17,920 nucleotides of DNA, taken from NCBI GenBank assembly GCA_947259315.1, contig CAMYLR010000024.1, positions 125,234-143,153 on the forward strand, written 5' to 3'. The position numbers and the translations under genes were made by a program. Source of the stretch: an uncultured Gemmatimonadales bacterium. GTDB lineage: Bacteria; Gemmatimonadota; Gemmatimonadetes; JACCXV01; JAHWKZ01. Below, one piece after another: positions 8,106 to 14,670 of this stretch. The stretch's first letter is position 1. Each line of letters opens with the position of its first letter. The notes beneath the pieces are model-generated. The model searched no databases, was not told the origin of the DNA, and saw nothing but the letters and a program-made list of their open reading frames with translations.

Positions 8106-9140
8106 CTACGCGCAAGCCGTCTGCAGCTCTGCGATATCGAGATCCTCACCCAGCACCACCAGCGTGTCGCCGGCGGTGATTTGTTTGGCTGGGTCGGGGT
8201 TGAACACCGTGTCGCCGTCAACGCTCTTGATCGCCACGACGATGACGCCAAAGCGACTACGGATACCGGCCTCGGCGATCGATAAGTCCTGGAGGGTCGA
8301 GTCCTCTGACACCTCGATATCGGCGAGACTGAGCTGCAGTGCTTCGTGCTGGGTCACGATCTCCATGAACTCGAGCGCCGTAGGGTTGACAGCCGCCTGG
8401 AGCACGCGCAGGCCCGCGATCCGGGTCGGCGATATCACCTCATCCGCACCGCCGCGTTTGATCCGCATCTCGCCCGCTTGGTCATAGGCGCGCGCGATGA
8501 TCTTGATCTCGGGGTTGGCGTCGCGGGCGGCCATCGTGAGGTACAAGTTGTCGGCATCCGACGACAGCAGCGCCAGCAGCGTGTTGGCGCGTTCCAAACC
8601 GACGTGCTCGAGCACGTGTTCGTCGGTCGCGTCCCCGAGGACGTACAGAAAACCCTTTTCGCGCAGCGCGGGCTCGAGGTCAGCTTCGCTCTCGACGATG
8701 CAGAAGGGGACGCCCTCGCGGGCCAACCCCTCGGCGACCGGCCTGCCGACCTTGCCGAACCCGCACACGATGAAGTGGTTCTTCAATGTCGCGATGTCGC
8801 GTTTCATGCTTCTCCTTCCGAGTACGTCGAGCAGCTCGCCTTCGAACACGGTCTGCCCGACGCGCGTGAGCGTATAGAGTAGCGTCGTCAAACCTGCCAT
8901 GATCAGGAAGATCGTGAATAGCCGGAGGAGCGGGGAAAGCGGGTAGATCTCGTGAAAACCGACCGTCGAGATTGTGATGATGGTCATGTAGAACCCATCG
9001 AGGAGCGACCACTCGTCAAGCGACGAGTAGACGAGCGTCCCCAGCACCACCCAGAAGAGCATTAGCGCCGCCCCAGCGACGGCGCCGGAAAACACAGGAT
9101 CCCAGCCCAAGGCGCGAGGTTTGTAGGCGATCCAAGGCAT
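8106..9140 (-). CDS. Two-helix potassium channel with TrkA-N/TrkA-C (RCK) domains
   Basis: The 344-residue product starts at ATG 9140. Two membrane helices (about 18-37 and 70-90) flank a pore loop with selectivity filter TVGF (59-62, TISTVGFHEIYP). An RCK/TrkA-N Rossmann domain follows: HFIVCGFGKVG (127-132 glycines), acidic E150 at the end of the second strand as in NAD/ligand binders, then VLGDATDEHVLEHVGLERA. A TrkA-C domain fills about 265-340. The layout matches MthK-type ligand-gated K+ channels, which form tetramers with a cytoplasmic gating ring. An open frame continues upstream to 9611, but this extension has no homology-like features and lies opposite the 9372 gene. No clear ribosome site precedes the ATG. 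Its stop touches the tRNA-Ser(UGA) CCA. Confidence 0.92.
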   Translation of the reverse strand: MPWIAYKPRALGWDPVFSGAVAGAALMLFWVVLGTLVYSSLDEWSLLDGFYMTIITISTVGFHEIYPLSPLLRLFTIFLIMAGLTTLLYTLTRVGQTVFEGELLDVLGRRSMKRDIATLKNHFIVCGFGKVGRPVAEGLAREGVPFCIVESEADLEPALREKGFLYVLGDATDEHVLEHVGLERANTLLALLSSDADNLYLTMAARDANPEIKIIARAYDQAGEMRIKRGGADEVISPTRIAGLRVLQAAVNPTALEFMEIVTQHEALQLSLADIEVSEDSTLQDLSIAEAGIRSRFGVIVVAIKSVDGDTVFNPDPAKQITAGDTLVVLGEDLDIAELQTACA

Positions 9141-9284
9141 TGCGTTCAGTCTACCGATCCGGTCGGAGCGGTCGCAAACCGACGCCGCGGTGTGTCGAAA
9201 TCTCGACGATCCAAGCACCACAAATGGCCCGGACGCGGTATTCTCGGGGGCTGCTGCGGGACGCACATTTCTTGCTGAGCTGCT

Positions 9285-9314
9285 TTGACAATCCCCCGAT
9301 TCGAACGGTACCTT
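9285..9314 (+). promoter_or_regulatory. Candidate promoter of the four-helix-bundle gene
   Basis: A perfect TTGACA (9285-9290) is followed 18 bases later by TACCTT (9309-9314). It lies 58 bases before the GTG at 9372 and would place the inverted repeat at 9334-9368 in the transcript leader. The -10 match is poor. Confidence 0.35.
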
Positions 9315-9333
9315 TGAAACCACGTCGAGGCGC

Positions 9334-9368
9334 TTCCTCCCGAGCGATCGGCTGCAGCGCGGGAGGAA
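9334..9368 (+). promoter_or_regulatory. Inverted repeat that sequesters the ribosome binding site
   Basis: A perfect 9-base inverted repeat, TTCCTCCCG (9334-9342) and CGGGAGGAA (9360-9368), encloses a 17-base loop. The 3' arm is the Shine-Dalgarno sequence (GGGAGGA) of the gene starting at GTG 9372. In RNA it forms a mostly G-C stem that hides the ribosome site, so translation may be conditional. Unlike a terminator it has no following U run. Confidence 0.55.
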
Positions 9369-9371
9369 TCT

Positions 9372-9764
9372 GTGGACCGAGACGATCAACAAGAAACCCG
9401 GCCAACCCTTCCCTTCGAGGGGTTGCACGTCTACCAGCGGGCCCAAGACGCATGGGGTAGGGCGCTCACCGCCGGTGGTGCGGATCCGCTTTGGGTTCGG
9501 CTGGAGAAGGAAACTCGAAACGCGGCGCTCGGGATCGCGCGAGCGACCGCGCGTTCGCGCTCTAACGGGAGCTTTGGCACCGAGTTGGAGCAGGCGCGGG
9601 GAGCGCTGCACGCTGCCGCGGCGATCGTCGATCAGTTGACGCGTCGCGGTGATCCGATCGACGACGACCTGCGAGGGTTGTTGATCGACAGCAGCCGGAT
9701 GCTAGGCGCGCTGGTGCGCAGCGTGTCTCAGCCGCGGGAGGCGGCCGAAGAAGTAGCCGTTTGA
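9372..9764 (+). CDS. Divergent four-helix-bundle protein (23S rRNA IVP/S23-like)
   Basis: The 130-residue product begins at GTG 9372 behind a strong GGGAGGA. It is all-helical in character and carries the order of the four-helix-bundle / 23S intervening-sequence protein family. That order is LPFEGLHVYQRAQDAW (cf. FEDLxVWQxA), then RLEKETRNAALGIARATARS (cf. the second helix with IAEG), then FGTELEQARGALHAAAAIVDQL (cf. FLxxAxGSLxE), and a final helix LRGLLIDSSRMLGALVRSV. The usual Asn-Ile-Ala-Glu-Gly core is not intact, so it is a distant member. Homologues include rRNA-insert proteins and diversity-generating-retroelement accessory proteins; no such element is present here. tRNA-Ser(GCU) begins 10 bases after the stop and may be co-transcribed. 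Family assignment moderate, function unknown. Confidence 0.65.
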   Translation: MDRDDQQETRPTLPFEGLHVYQRAQDAWGRALTAGGADPLWVRLEKETRNAALGIARATARSRSNGSFGTELEQARGALHAAAAIVDQLTRRGDPIDDDLRGLLIDSSRMLGALVRSVSQPREAAEEVAV

Positions 9765-9774
9765 GAATCCGCGC

Positions 9775-9867
9775 GGAGAGGTGGCCGAGTGGTTGAAGGC
9801 GGCACCCTGCTAAGGTGTTATACGGGTAGTCCCCGTATCGAGGGTTCGAATCCCTCCCTCTCCGCCA
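9775..9867 (+). tRNA. tRNA-Ser (anticodon GCU)
   Basis: The 93-base gene has acceptor stem GGAGAGG/CCTCTCC, discriminator G and encoded CCA (9865-9867). The anticodon stem GCACC/GGTGT (one G-U pair) and loop CTGCTAA place anticodon GCT at 9809-9811. The long variable arm TACGGG/CCCGTA and the T arm GAGGGTTCGAATCCCTC are typical of serine tRNAs. It sits 10 bases after the four-helix-bundle gene and 27 bases before the convergent small membrane protein gene. Confidence 0.97.
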
Positions 9868-9894
9868 TCTGAAGAGCGAACGCCCGCGCGGGGG

Positions 9895-10239
9895 TCAGGA
9901 GCAGAGTTCCTCGATCTCGGCGCGGGCGTCGTGTATGGTGCAGCAGTTCTCCCACGCTCGCTGCCGCTCGACGTACGAGAGCTGGCCGCGGCGGTACCGT
10001 TCATAATGCTCGGGAAAATGCTCGGCCATGATGGGGAAGATCTCGGTCGTCGGATAGCGTTCGAGGAGCGGATAGGATAGGTCTGGTGGATCGAGCTTGT
10101 CGGGGGTCGGGCAGCTCACCCCCAACTCGCTCCACCGCGGCTCGTGGCGACGGCTGACGTGCCATAACATGACGATCAGGATCGCCGTGCTGGCGAGCCC
10201 GTGGAGCGCCAGAATCGCGATCAGAAAAAGCTCGAGCAC
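9895..10239 (-). CDS. Small single-span membrane protein of unknown function
   Basis: The 114-residue product starts at GTG 10239. It opens with one strong membrane helix (LFLIAILALHGLASTAILIVMLWHV, about residues 4-28) followed by RRHEPRW, so the soluble part is probably cytoplasmic by the positive-inside rule. The soluble region is rich in Tyr, Pro and charged residues (YPLLERYPTTEIFPIMAEHFPEHYERYRRG) and ends with Cys-Cys and a terminal Cys (ENCCTIHDARAEIEELCS), which could bind a metal or form disulfides. I do not recognise a family. No other credible gene overlaps it, which supports its being real. There is no clear ribosome site. It is divergent from gltX and convergent with tRNA-Ser(GCU). 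Confidence 0.6.
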   Translation of the reverse strand: MLELFLIAILALHGLASTAILIVMLWHVSRRHEPRWSELGVSCPTPDKLDPPDLSYPLLERYPTTEIFPIMAEHFPEHYERYRRGQLSYVERQRAWENCCTIHDARAEIEELCS

Positions 10240-10280
10240 AAACGCAATATCGTGTCACCATCGCAGGAGGGTCAAACGCA

Positions 10281-10307
10281 GTGACAACGCTGGACATAGA
10301 CCGATGA
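10281..10307 (+). CDS. Candidate 8-codon leader peptide ahead of gltX
   Basis: A GTG at 10281 has a strong ribosome site (AGGAGGG, 10265-10271) at 9-base spacing and encodes VTTLDIDR followed by TGA at 10305-10307. That TGA overlaps the gltX start codon as ATGA (10304-10307). gltX itself has no good Shine-Dalgarno. The arrangement suggests that ribosomes load on the mini-ORF and re-initiate at gltX. It could also be chance; no synthetase-specific codon run (Glu) is present. Confidence 0.4.
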   Translation: MTTLDIDR

Positions 10308-11764
10308 GCGCGCCGGTCAGGGTACGCTTCGCGCCCAGTCCGACCGGCTTTCTCCACGTCGGTGGGGCCCGCACAGCGTTGTTCAACTGGCTCTGGGCAC
10401 GTCACAGCGGTGGTGAGCTCGTACTCCGTATCGAGGATACCGATCTGGAACGCTCGACGGAGGAGATGACGACCGCCATCCTCGACGGTCTCGAGTGGAT
10501 GGGGATCGATTGGGATGAGGGGCCGCACTTTCAATCGGAGAGCCGGGATAACCACCGGGCCGCGGCGCTCGATCTGCTCGAGGCCGACGCCGCCTATGCG
10601 TGTTTCTGCACGGTCGAGGAGCTGGCCGCCGAGCGCAAGGCCGCGATCTCCCGGAAGGAGTCGTACGTGTACAGCGGGAAGTGCCGGGCGATTCCTCCCG
10701 CGCGTGCGAACGAGCGTCGCGACAAAGGCGAGCCACACACGATTCGGTTTCGCGTTCCCTCCGGGCAAACGTCGTGGGTCGATGCGGTCCACGGTCCAAC
10801 GCGGTTCGACAATCGGACGATCGGCGACTTCATCGTGCTGCGCTCCGATGGCGCCCCGGTCTACAACCTGGCGGTGACCGTCGACGATCGCGACATGCAG
10901 ATCACCGATGTGATTCGCGGCGACGATCACATATCGAACACGCCCAAGCAAATACTCCTCTATCAGGCATTGAGGGCGACGGTACCGCGATTCGCGCACG
11001 TACCGCTGATCTTGGGCCCCGACAAGCGCAAGCTGTCCAAGCGCCATGGCGCGCTCGGCGTGTCCGCCTACCAGGAGCAGGGGTACCTGCCGCAAGCGTT
11101 CACCAACTTCTTGGCGTTGCTCGGTTGGTCGCCTGGTGACGATCGCGAGGTGATGTCGCAGGCCGAGCTGATCGAGGCGTTCTCGCTCGAGCGTATCACC
11201 GGCAAGAGCGCGGTGTTCGACGTCCAGAAACTCGAGTGGTTGAACGGCCAGCACCTGTCGATGATGTCGGGGCTGGCGGTCGCCGACCTCGTTCGGCCGC
11301 GGTTTATCACCGCCGGGATCGCCACCGAGATCGAGCTGGCCGAGCGTGCGATCTGGTTTGGCGAGCTGATGGCGATGGTCAAGACCCGATCGCGGACGCT
11401 CGACGATCTCGTCGTTCAGGCCCGTCCGTTCTTCGGTGGCGCGATCGAGTACCAGCCCGATGCGGTGGCGAAGTTCTGGAAGGACCGCAAAATGGCCCGC
11501 GAGCTGCTGGGGGTGGCGGCCAGCTACGTCGACGGCGAAACCGCGTTCGACGATTTGGAAGGGATGGAGGCCCGGCTGCGGGCGCTCTGCGAAGAGCGCA
11601 GCGTCAGCGCCGGGAAGCTTATGCAGGCACTGCGGGTGGCGCTGACCGGCACCCGCGTGAGCCCCGGGATCTTCGAGACGATGGCCGCGATGGGGAAGTC
11701 ACTGGTCGTCGAGCGCATCGAGGCCGCTCTCGGTTACCTGGGGCGTGAGATCGAGGCCGCGTAG
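10304..11764 (+). CDS. gltX: Glutamyl-tRNA synthetase
   Basis: From ATG 10304 the product is 486 residues, the usual bacterial GluRS length. The class Ib signatures are RFAPSPTGFLHVGGARTALFNWL (HIGH as HVGG, 18-21) and KLSKR (243-247). RIEDTD, the zinc-type insert CFCTVEEL...YSGKC, and the GDDHISNTPKQILLYQAL block are also present. The C-terminal anticodon-binding helical domain fills the remainder. It attaches Glu to tRNA-Glu; whether it also misacylates tRNA-Gln cannot be judged here, as no glnS or gat genes are in view. The open frame continues upstream to 10097, but that part lies opposite the small membrane protein gene and has no family match. Start codon overlaps a putative leader ORF stop. 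rlmN follows after 5 bases. Confidence 0.96.
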   Translation: MSAPVRVRFAPSPTGFLHVGGARTALFNWLWARHSGGELVLRIEDTDLERSTEEMTTAILDGLEWMGIDWDEGPHFQSESRDNHRAAALDLLEADAAYACFCTVEELAAERKAAISRKESYVYSGKCRAIPPARANERRDKGEPHTIRFRVPSGQTSWVDAVHGPTRFDNRTIGDFIVLRSDGAPVYNLAVTVDDRDMQITDVIRGDDHISNTPKQILLYQALRATVPRFAHVPLILGPDKRKLSKRHGALGVSAYQEQGYLPQAFTNFLALLGWSPGDDREVMSQAELIEAFSLERITGKSAVFDVQKLEWLNGQHLSMMSGLAVADLVRPRFITAGIATEIELAERAIWFGELMAMVKTRSRTLDDLVVQARPFFGGAIEYQPDAVAKFWKDRKMARELLGVAASYVDGETAFDDLEGMEARLRALCEERSVSAGKLMQALRVALTGTRVSPGIFETMAAMGKSLVVERIEAALGYLGREIEAA

Positions 11765-11769
11765 TCGCT

Positions 11770-12891
11770 ATGGCCGACCGGCGGTTGGAACGTCTGATCG
11801 AACTCGATCCCCGAGTCGAGCTGCTGAGCTTGGGGCCGGCGGAGCTCAAGTCGTCGCTCGAGAGCTGGCTCACGAAGTGCGGGGAGCCGCGCTACCGAGT
11901 GGCTCAGATCCTCGAGGCCGTTTACCGCCATGGCGCCACCGGTTGGGCGTCGATGACGACGTTGCCGACCGATCTGCGAGCCCAACTCGACACCCACTAC
12001 CGGTTTCCATCGATCGCGCCACACGAGGAACGCGAATCGGCTGACGGAACGCGCAAGTTTCTGTGGAAGCTGGTCGACGACGAGCTGGTCGAGTCGGTGC
12101 TCATTCCGACGCGACGCCGCGACACGGTCTGCATCTCGAGCCAAGTCGGCTGTCCGCTGGCGTGCGCGTTTTGCGCCACCGGAGTTTTTGGTTACCGGCG
12201 CAACCTGACGGCCGGCGAGATCGTCGATCAGGCGCGCCGTCTCCACGTCTTGCGGGGCCGCAGTGACGTCGGCATGAACGTCGTCTTCATGGGGATGGGC
12301 GAGCCGCTGCTCAACTGGAAACAGGTCGCAACCGCACTCGACATACTGATCGATTCGCGCGGGCTCGACCTCGGCGCCCGGCGCATCACCGTATCGACGG
12401 TCGGCGTGCCGGAGGAGATCGTCGCGCTCGGTGAGCGGTTTCCACAGGTGCGGCTGGCGGTGTCGCTCCACGCCGCGCGGGACGAGGTCCGAGACGAGAT
12501 CGTGCCGCTCAACCGGCGTCACCCGCTCTGCGAGTTGACCGCCGCCTGCCGGGTGTGGGCGAGAACGACCGGCAAGCGTCTGACGTTCGAGTACGTCCAC
12601 CTGCCGGGTGTCAACGACGGGGAGGTGGACGCATTGGCGTTGGCCGAGCTCCTCAAGCGCGTCCCGGCCAAGGTCAATCTGATGCGTTACAACCCGGTCG
12701 AAGGGTTGGGCTTCCGCCGTCCGACCGAAGCCGAGACGATGGCGTTTCGTGAAGCCGTTGCGGAGCTCACTCGCTCGTCGGTCACGATCCGTGCGAGCCG
12801 CGGCCTCGACATCGAGGGCGCGTGCGGTCAGCTGCGGCTGGCCCGCGAGGCCGGCGCGGTTCCGGCCGGCATGAGCGGTAACGCGTCGTGA
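11770..12891 (+). CDS. rlmN: RlmN-type radical SAM rRNA/tRNA adenine-C2 methyltransferase
   Basis: The 373-residue product methylates C2 of A2503 in 23S rRNA and A37 in some tRNAs in its family. The radical SAM cluster motif CPLACAFC supplies C128, C132 and C135. C121 just before it (DTVCISSQVGC) and C352 (GACGQL) match the resolving and methyl-carrying cysteines of RlmN/Cfr. GMGEPLLN, SLHAARDEVRDEIVPLNRRHPL and FEYVHLPGVND are typical of RlmN. An N-terminal helical accessory domain occupies about residues 1-100. Cfr-type resistance enzymes are shorter and differ in the N-terminal region, so the housekeeping enzyme is favoured. It follows gltX by 5 bases and overlaps the amidotransferase gene by 4 (GTGA). 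Confidence 0.95.
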   Translation: MADRRLERLIELDPRVELLSLGPAELKSSLESWLTKCGEPRYRVAQILEAVYRHGATGWASMTTLPTDLRAQLDTHYRFPSIAPHEERESADGTRKFLWKLVDDELVESVLIPTRRRDTVCISSQVGCPLACAFCATGVFGYRRNLTAGEIVDQARRLHVLRGRSDVGMNVVFMGMGEPLLNWKQVATALDILIDSRGLDLGARRITVSTVGVPEEIVALGERFPQVRLAVSLHAARDEVRDEIVPLNRRHPLCELTAACRVWARTTGKRLTFEYVHLPGVNDGEVDALALAELLKRVPAKVNLMRYNPVEGLGFRRPTEAETMAFREAVAELTRSSVTIRASRGLDIEGACGQLRLAREAGAVPAGMSGNAS

Positions 12892-13601
12892 GCGTGGCCA
12901 ACGGATCGATCGGGATATTGAAGCCCGGTTCGACCTACGCCGGCATGATCGAGCGGTTCGGCGATTACGACGTTTGGTTTCGGCGCGTGCTCGAGCCGAT
13001 CGGGGTCGACTGTCGAGTTTTTGCGTTATCCGATGCGCCACCCCCCAATCCAGATGCGGTCGACGGATGGGTCGTCACCGGTGCGCGGAGCTCGGTCGTG
13101 GACGACGACCCGCGAGTCGAGGACCTACTGGCTTGGATCCGGACAGTCGTCGAGCACCAGAAACCGCTGCTCGGCGTCTGCTACGGCCACCAGGCGATCG
13201 TCGCCGCGTTGGGCGGCCGCGTCGAGGTTCACCCCGGAGGTTGGGAGCTCGGCACGGTGGAGGTCGAGCTAACCGACGAGGGTCGGGAAGATCCCTTGTT
13301 TGCGGGCTACCCGGACCGGTTTCAGGTCCAGGCTACGCATGAGGATTACGTCGTCGAGCTGCCACCTGGTGGAGTGTCGCTGGCCTCGAACGGGCACACG
13401 ATGGTCCAGGCGCTAGCGGTCGGCGAGAGTTGTCGCGGGGTTCAGTTTCATCCTGAGGTCACGACCGACATCTCGCGCGATTTCGTCGCCCGGCGCGTAC
13501 ACCTGGTGAACCCCACGCCGGTGGTTACCGACGCCCCGCTCTCGACGCGCGTGCTCACCAACTTCGTCGACCACTTCGTCCGGACGCGGGTGCGCTCCTA
13601 G
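12888..13601 (+). CDS. Class I glutamine amidotransferase domain protein
   Basis: The 237-residue stand-alone GATase1 has nucleophile C98 in GVCYGHQAIVAALGG and H188/E190 in FHPEV, completing the Cys-His-Glu triad. The oxyanion region is WVVTGARSSVVDD. It resembles the GMP-synthase-like amidotransferase group whose members hydrolyse gamma-glutamyl bonds (for example in polyamine or small-molecule catabolism) or supply ammonia to an unlinked partner. No synthase partner lies next to it, so the substrate is undetermined. The GTG start at 12888 shares GTGA with the rlmN stop, so it is probably translated with rlmN and gltX. Its TAG overlaps the convergent SDR gene by 4 bases. Confidence 0.88.
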   Translation: MSVANGSIGILKPGSTYAGMIERFGDYDVWFRRVLEPIGVDCRVFALSDAPPPNPDAVDGWVVTGARSSVVDDDPRVEDLLAWIRTVVEHQKPLLGVCYGHQAIVAALGGRVEVHPGGWELGTVEVELTDEGREDPLFAGYPDRFQVQATHEDYVVELPPGGVSLASNGHTMVQALAVGESCRGVQFHPEVTTDISRDFVARRVHLVNPTPVVTDAPLSTRVLTNFVDHFVRTRVRS

Positions 13602-14626
13602 CCCTCGAGACACCGATCCTCGGCCCCATACTCCTCGCTCGGGTCAGCGTGACGATCTTGGTCGCGTTGCCACTCGACGGTGCGGCGTAACGCCTCGTCG
13701 CGATCGATTTGCTCCGTGTAGCCGAGCTCATCCCGTAAGCGTGTCGTGTCGGCGACCAGGTCCTGGCTCCAGTCGTACGGCAGTTGGCGCTCGGCTGGCC
13801 ATTGCGAGCGCTCAATCGGTACGACTCGACCGCTCCAGCCCGCCGCTCGACCGACCGCGGTGACCCACTCCGCTTCGGAAAGCGCGTCGGACTCGCCCAC
13901 GTTGTACACCCGGCCGGCGGCTCGATCGTCACCGCACACCAGTGCCACTGCTTGGGCGACGTTGGTGACGTAGCCGCGGGTCCAGCGCCAGTCGGCATGG
14001 CCCGCCTCGAGCGGGATCGCATCGCGCTCGTCGCTCATACGGTGGACGTATGGCGCGAGCCGCTGTTGACGGTCGCCGGGGCCGTACACCATCGGTAGCC
14101 GAAGCACGGTCGTGGCGAGCCGTTCGTCGCTCATCGCTGCGCGCTCGACCAAGATCTTGTCGTAGTCGGTGATCCACGAGTTGCCGCCGGTGACGCGATC
14201 TCGATACGGGTAGAGGTGGTCTCGGAGCGCAGCCTCCTCGGTGTAGGGAACCGCCTCCAGCGTTCCGTTGCCGACGCCGAGAAATCGCTCGTAAGCTCGG
14301 TAGACGTCCTGACTCGAGATCACGACCAGCCGCTCGGCGACACCACCGAAGACGTCGACGCACGTTACAGCGTCCGACTCGGTGTAGGCGATCACATCGA
14401 TGACGACACGAGGCTCTGCGGCGCGGAGCTGGTCGGCGTGTTGGCTGAGATGGCGGCGGTCGCCGAGCACCCGATCGACGGTCGCCGGCAGGTCACCAAG
14501 CGTATGACCGCGATGAAATACCGTCACCGGATGACCGGCCTGCGCCACCGCGAGCGCGATCTCGCGGCCGATAAAGCCCGTCCCGCCCAATACTAGGACT
14601 CGGTCCTTACGATCTCTTCCGGACAT
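13598..14626 (-). CDS. Atypical NAD(P)-binding extended SDR / epimerase-family protein
   Basis: The 342-residue product has an N-terminal Rossmann fold with RVLVLGGTGFIG (glycines 14-20), VTVFHRG after the second strand, DVIAYT, and VVISSQDVYRAY (Ser 104-105). The segment that normally carries YxxxK reads WITDYDKILVE: K157 is there but the residue four before it is T153, with Y155 only two away. This suggests a non-catalytic or altered-mechanism SDR, as in nucleotide-sugar-epimerase-like proteins related to CSP41 RNA-binding or isoflavone-reductase-like groups. RLPMVYGPGDRQQRLAPY and YVTNVAQAVAL are typical of extended SDRs. The role is unknown. It is divergent from the MFS gene (44-base gap) and tail-to-tail with the amidotransferase. 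Confidence 0.85.
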   Translation of the reverse strand: MSGRDRKDRVLVLGGTGFIGREIALAVAQAGHPVTVFHRGHTLGDLPATVDRVLGDRRHLSQHADQLRAAEPRVVIDVIAYTESDAVTCVDVFGGVAERLVVISSQDVYRAYERFLGVGNGTLEAVPYTEEAALRDHLYPYRDRVTGGNSWITDYDKILVERAAMSDERLATTVLRLPMVYGPGDRQQRLAPYVHRMSDERDAIPLEAGHADWRWTRGYVTNVAQAVALVCGDDRAAGRVYNVGESDALSEAEWVTAVGRAAGWSGRVVPIERSQWPAERQLPYDWSQDLVADTTRLRDELGYTEQIDRDEALRRTVEWQRDQDRHADPSEEYGAEDRCLEG

Positions 14627-14670
14627 CGGGGCAGGCTAGCGCGCGCATCGAGCGGACACCACTTTGAGCG

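Noticed and set aside
9141-9611. Upstream extension of the K+ channel frame
   Set aside because: Overlaps the opposite four-helix-bundle gene and its leader; the MPWIAYKP start just before the first membrane helix fits the family.
10097-10303. N-terminal extension of gltX
   Set aside because: Lies opposite the small membrane protein gene; GluRS proteins begin just before RFAPSPTG, matching ATG 10304.
9868-10303. Search for a duplicated tRNA-Ser 3' end near the two serine tRNAs
   Set aside because: No second copy of either CCTCTCCGCCA-type or CCCCTCCGCCA-type end was seen nearby, so no insertion can be claimed there.
10001-11254. 417-codon minus-strand frame opposite gltX
   Set aside because: Shadow of gltX and of the divergent intergenic region; no domain evidence.
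11734-13041. 435-codon minus-strand frame opposite rlmN
   Set aside because: Shadow of rlmN, whose radical SAM and catalytic cysteines are all present.
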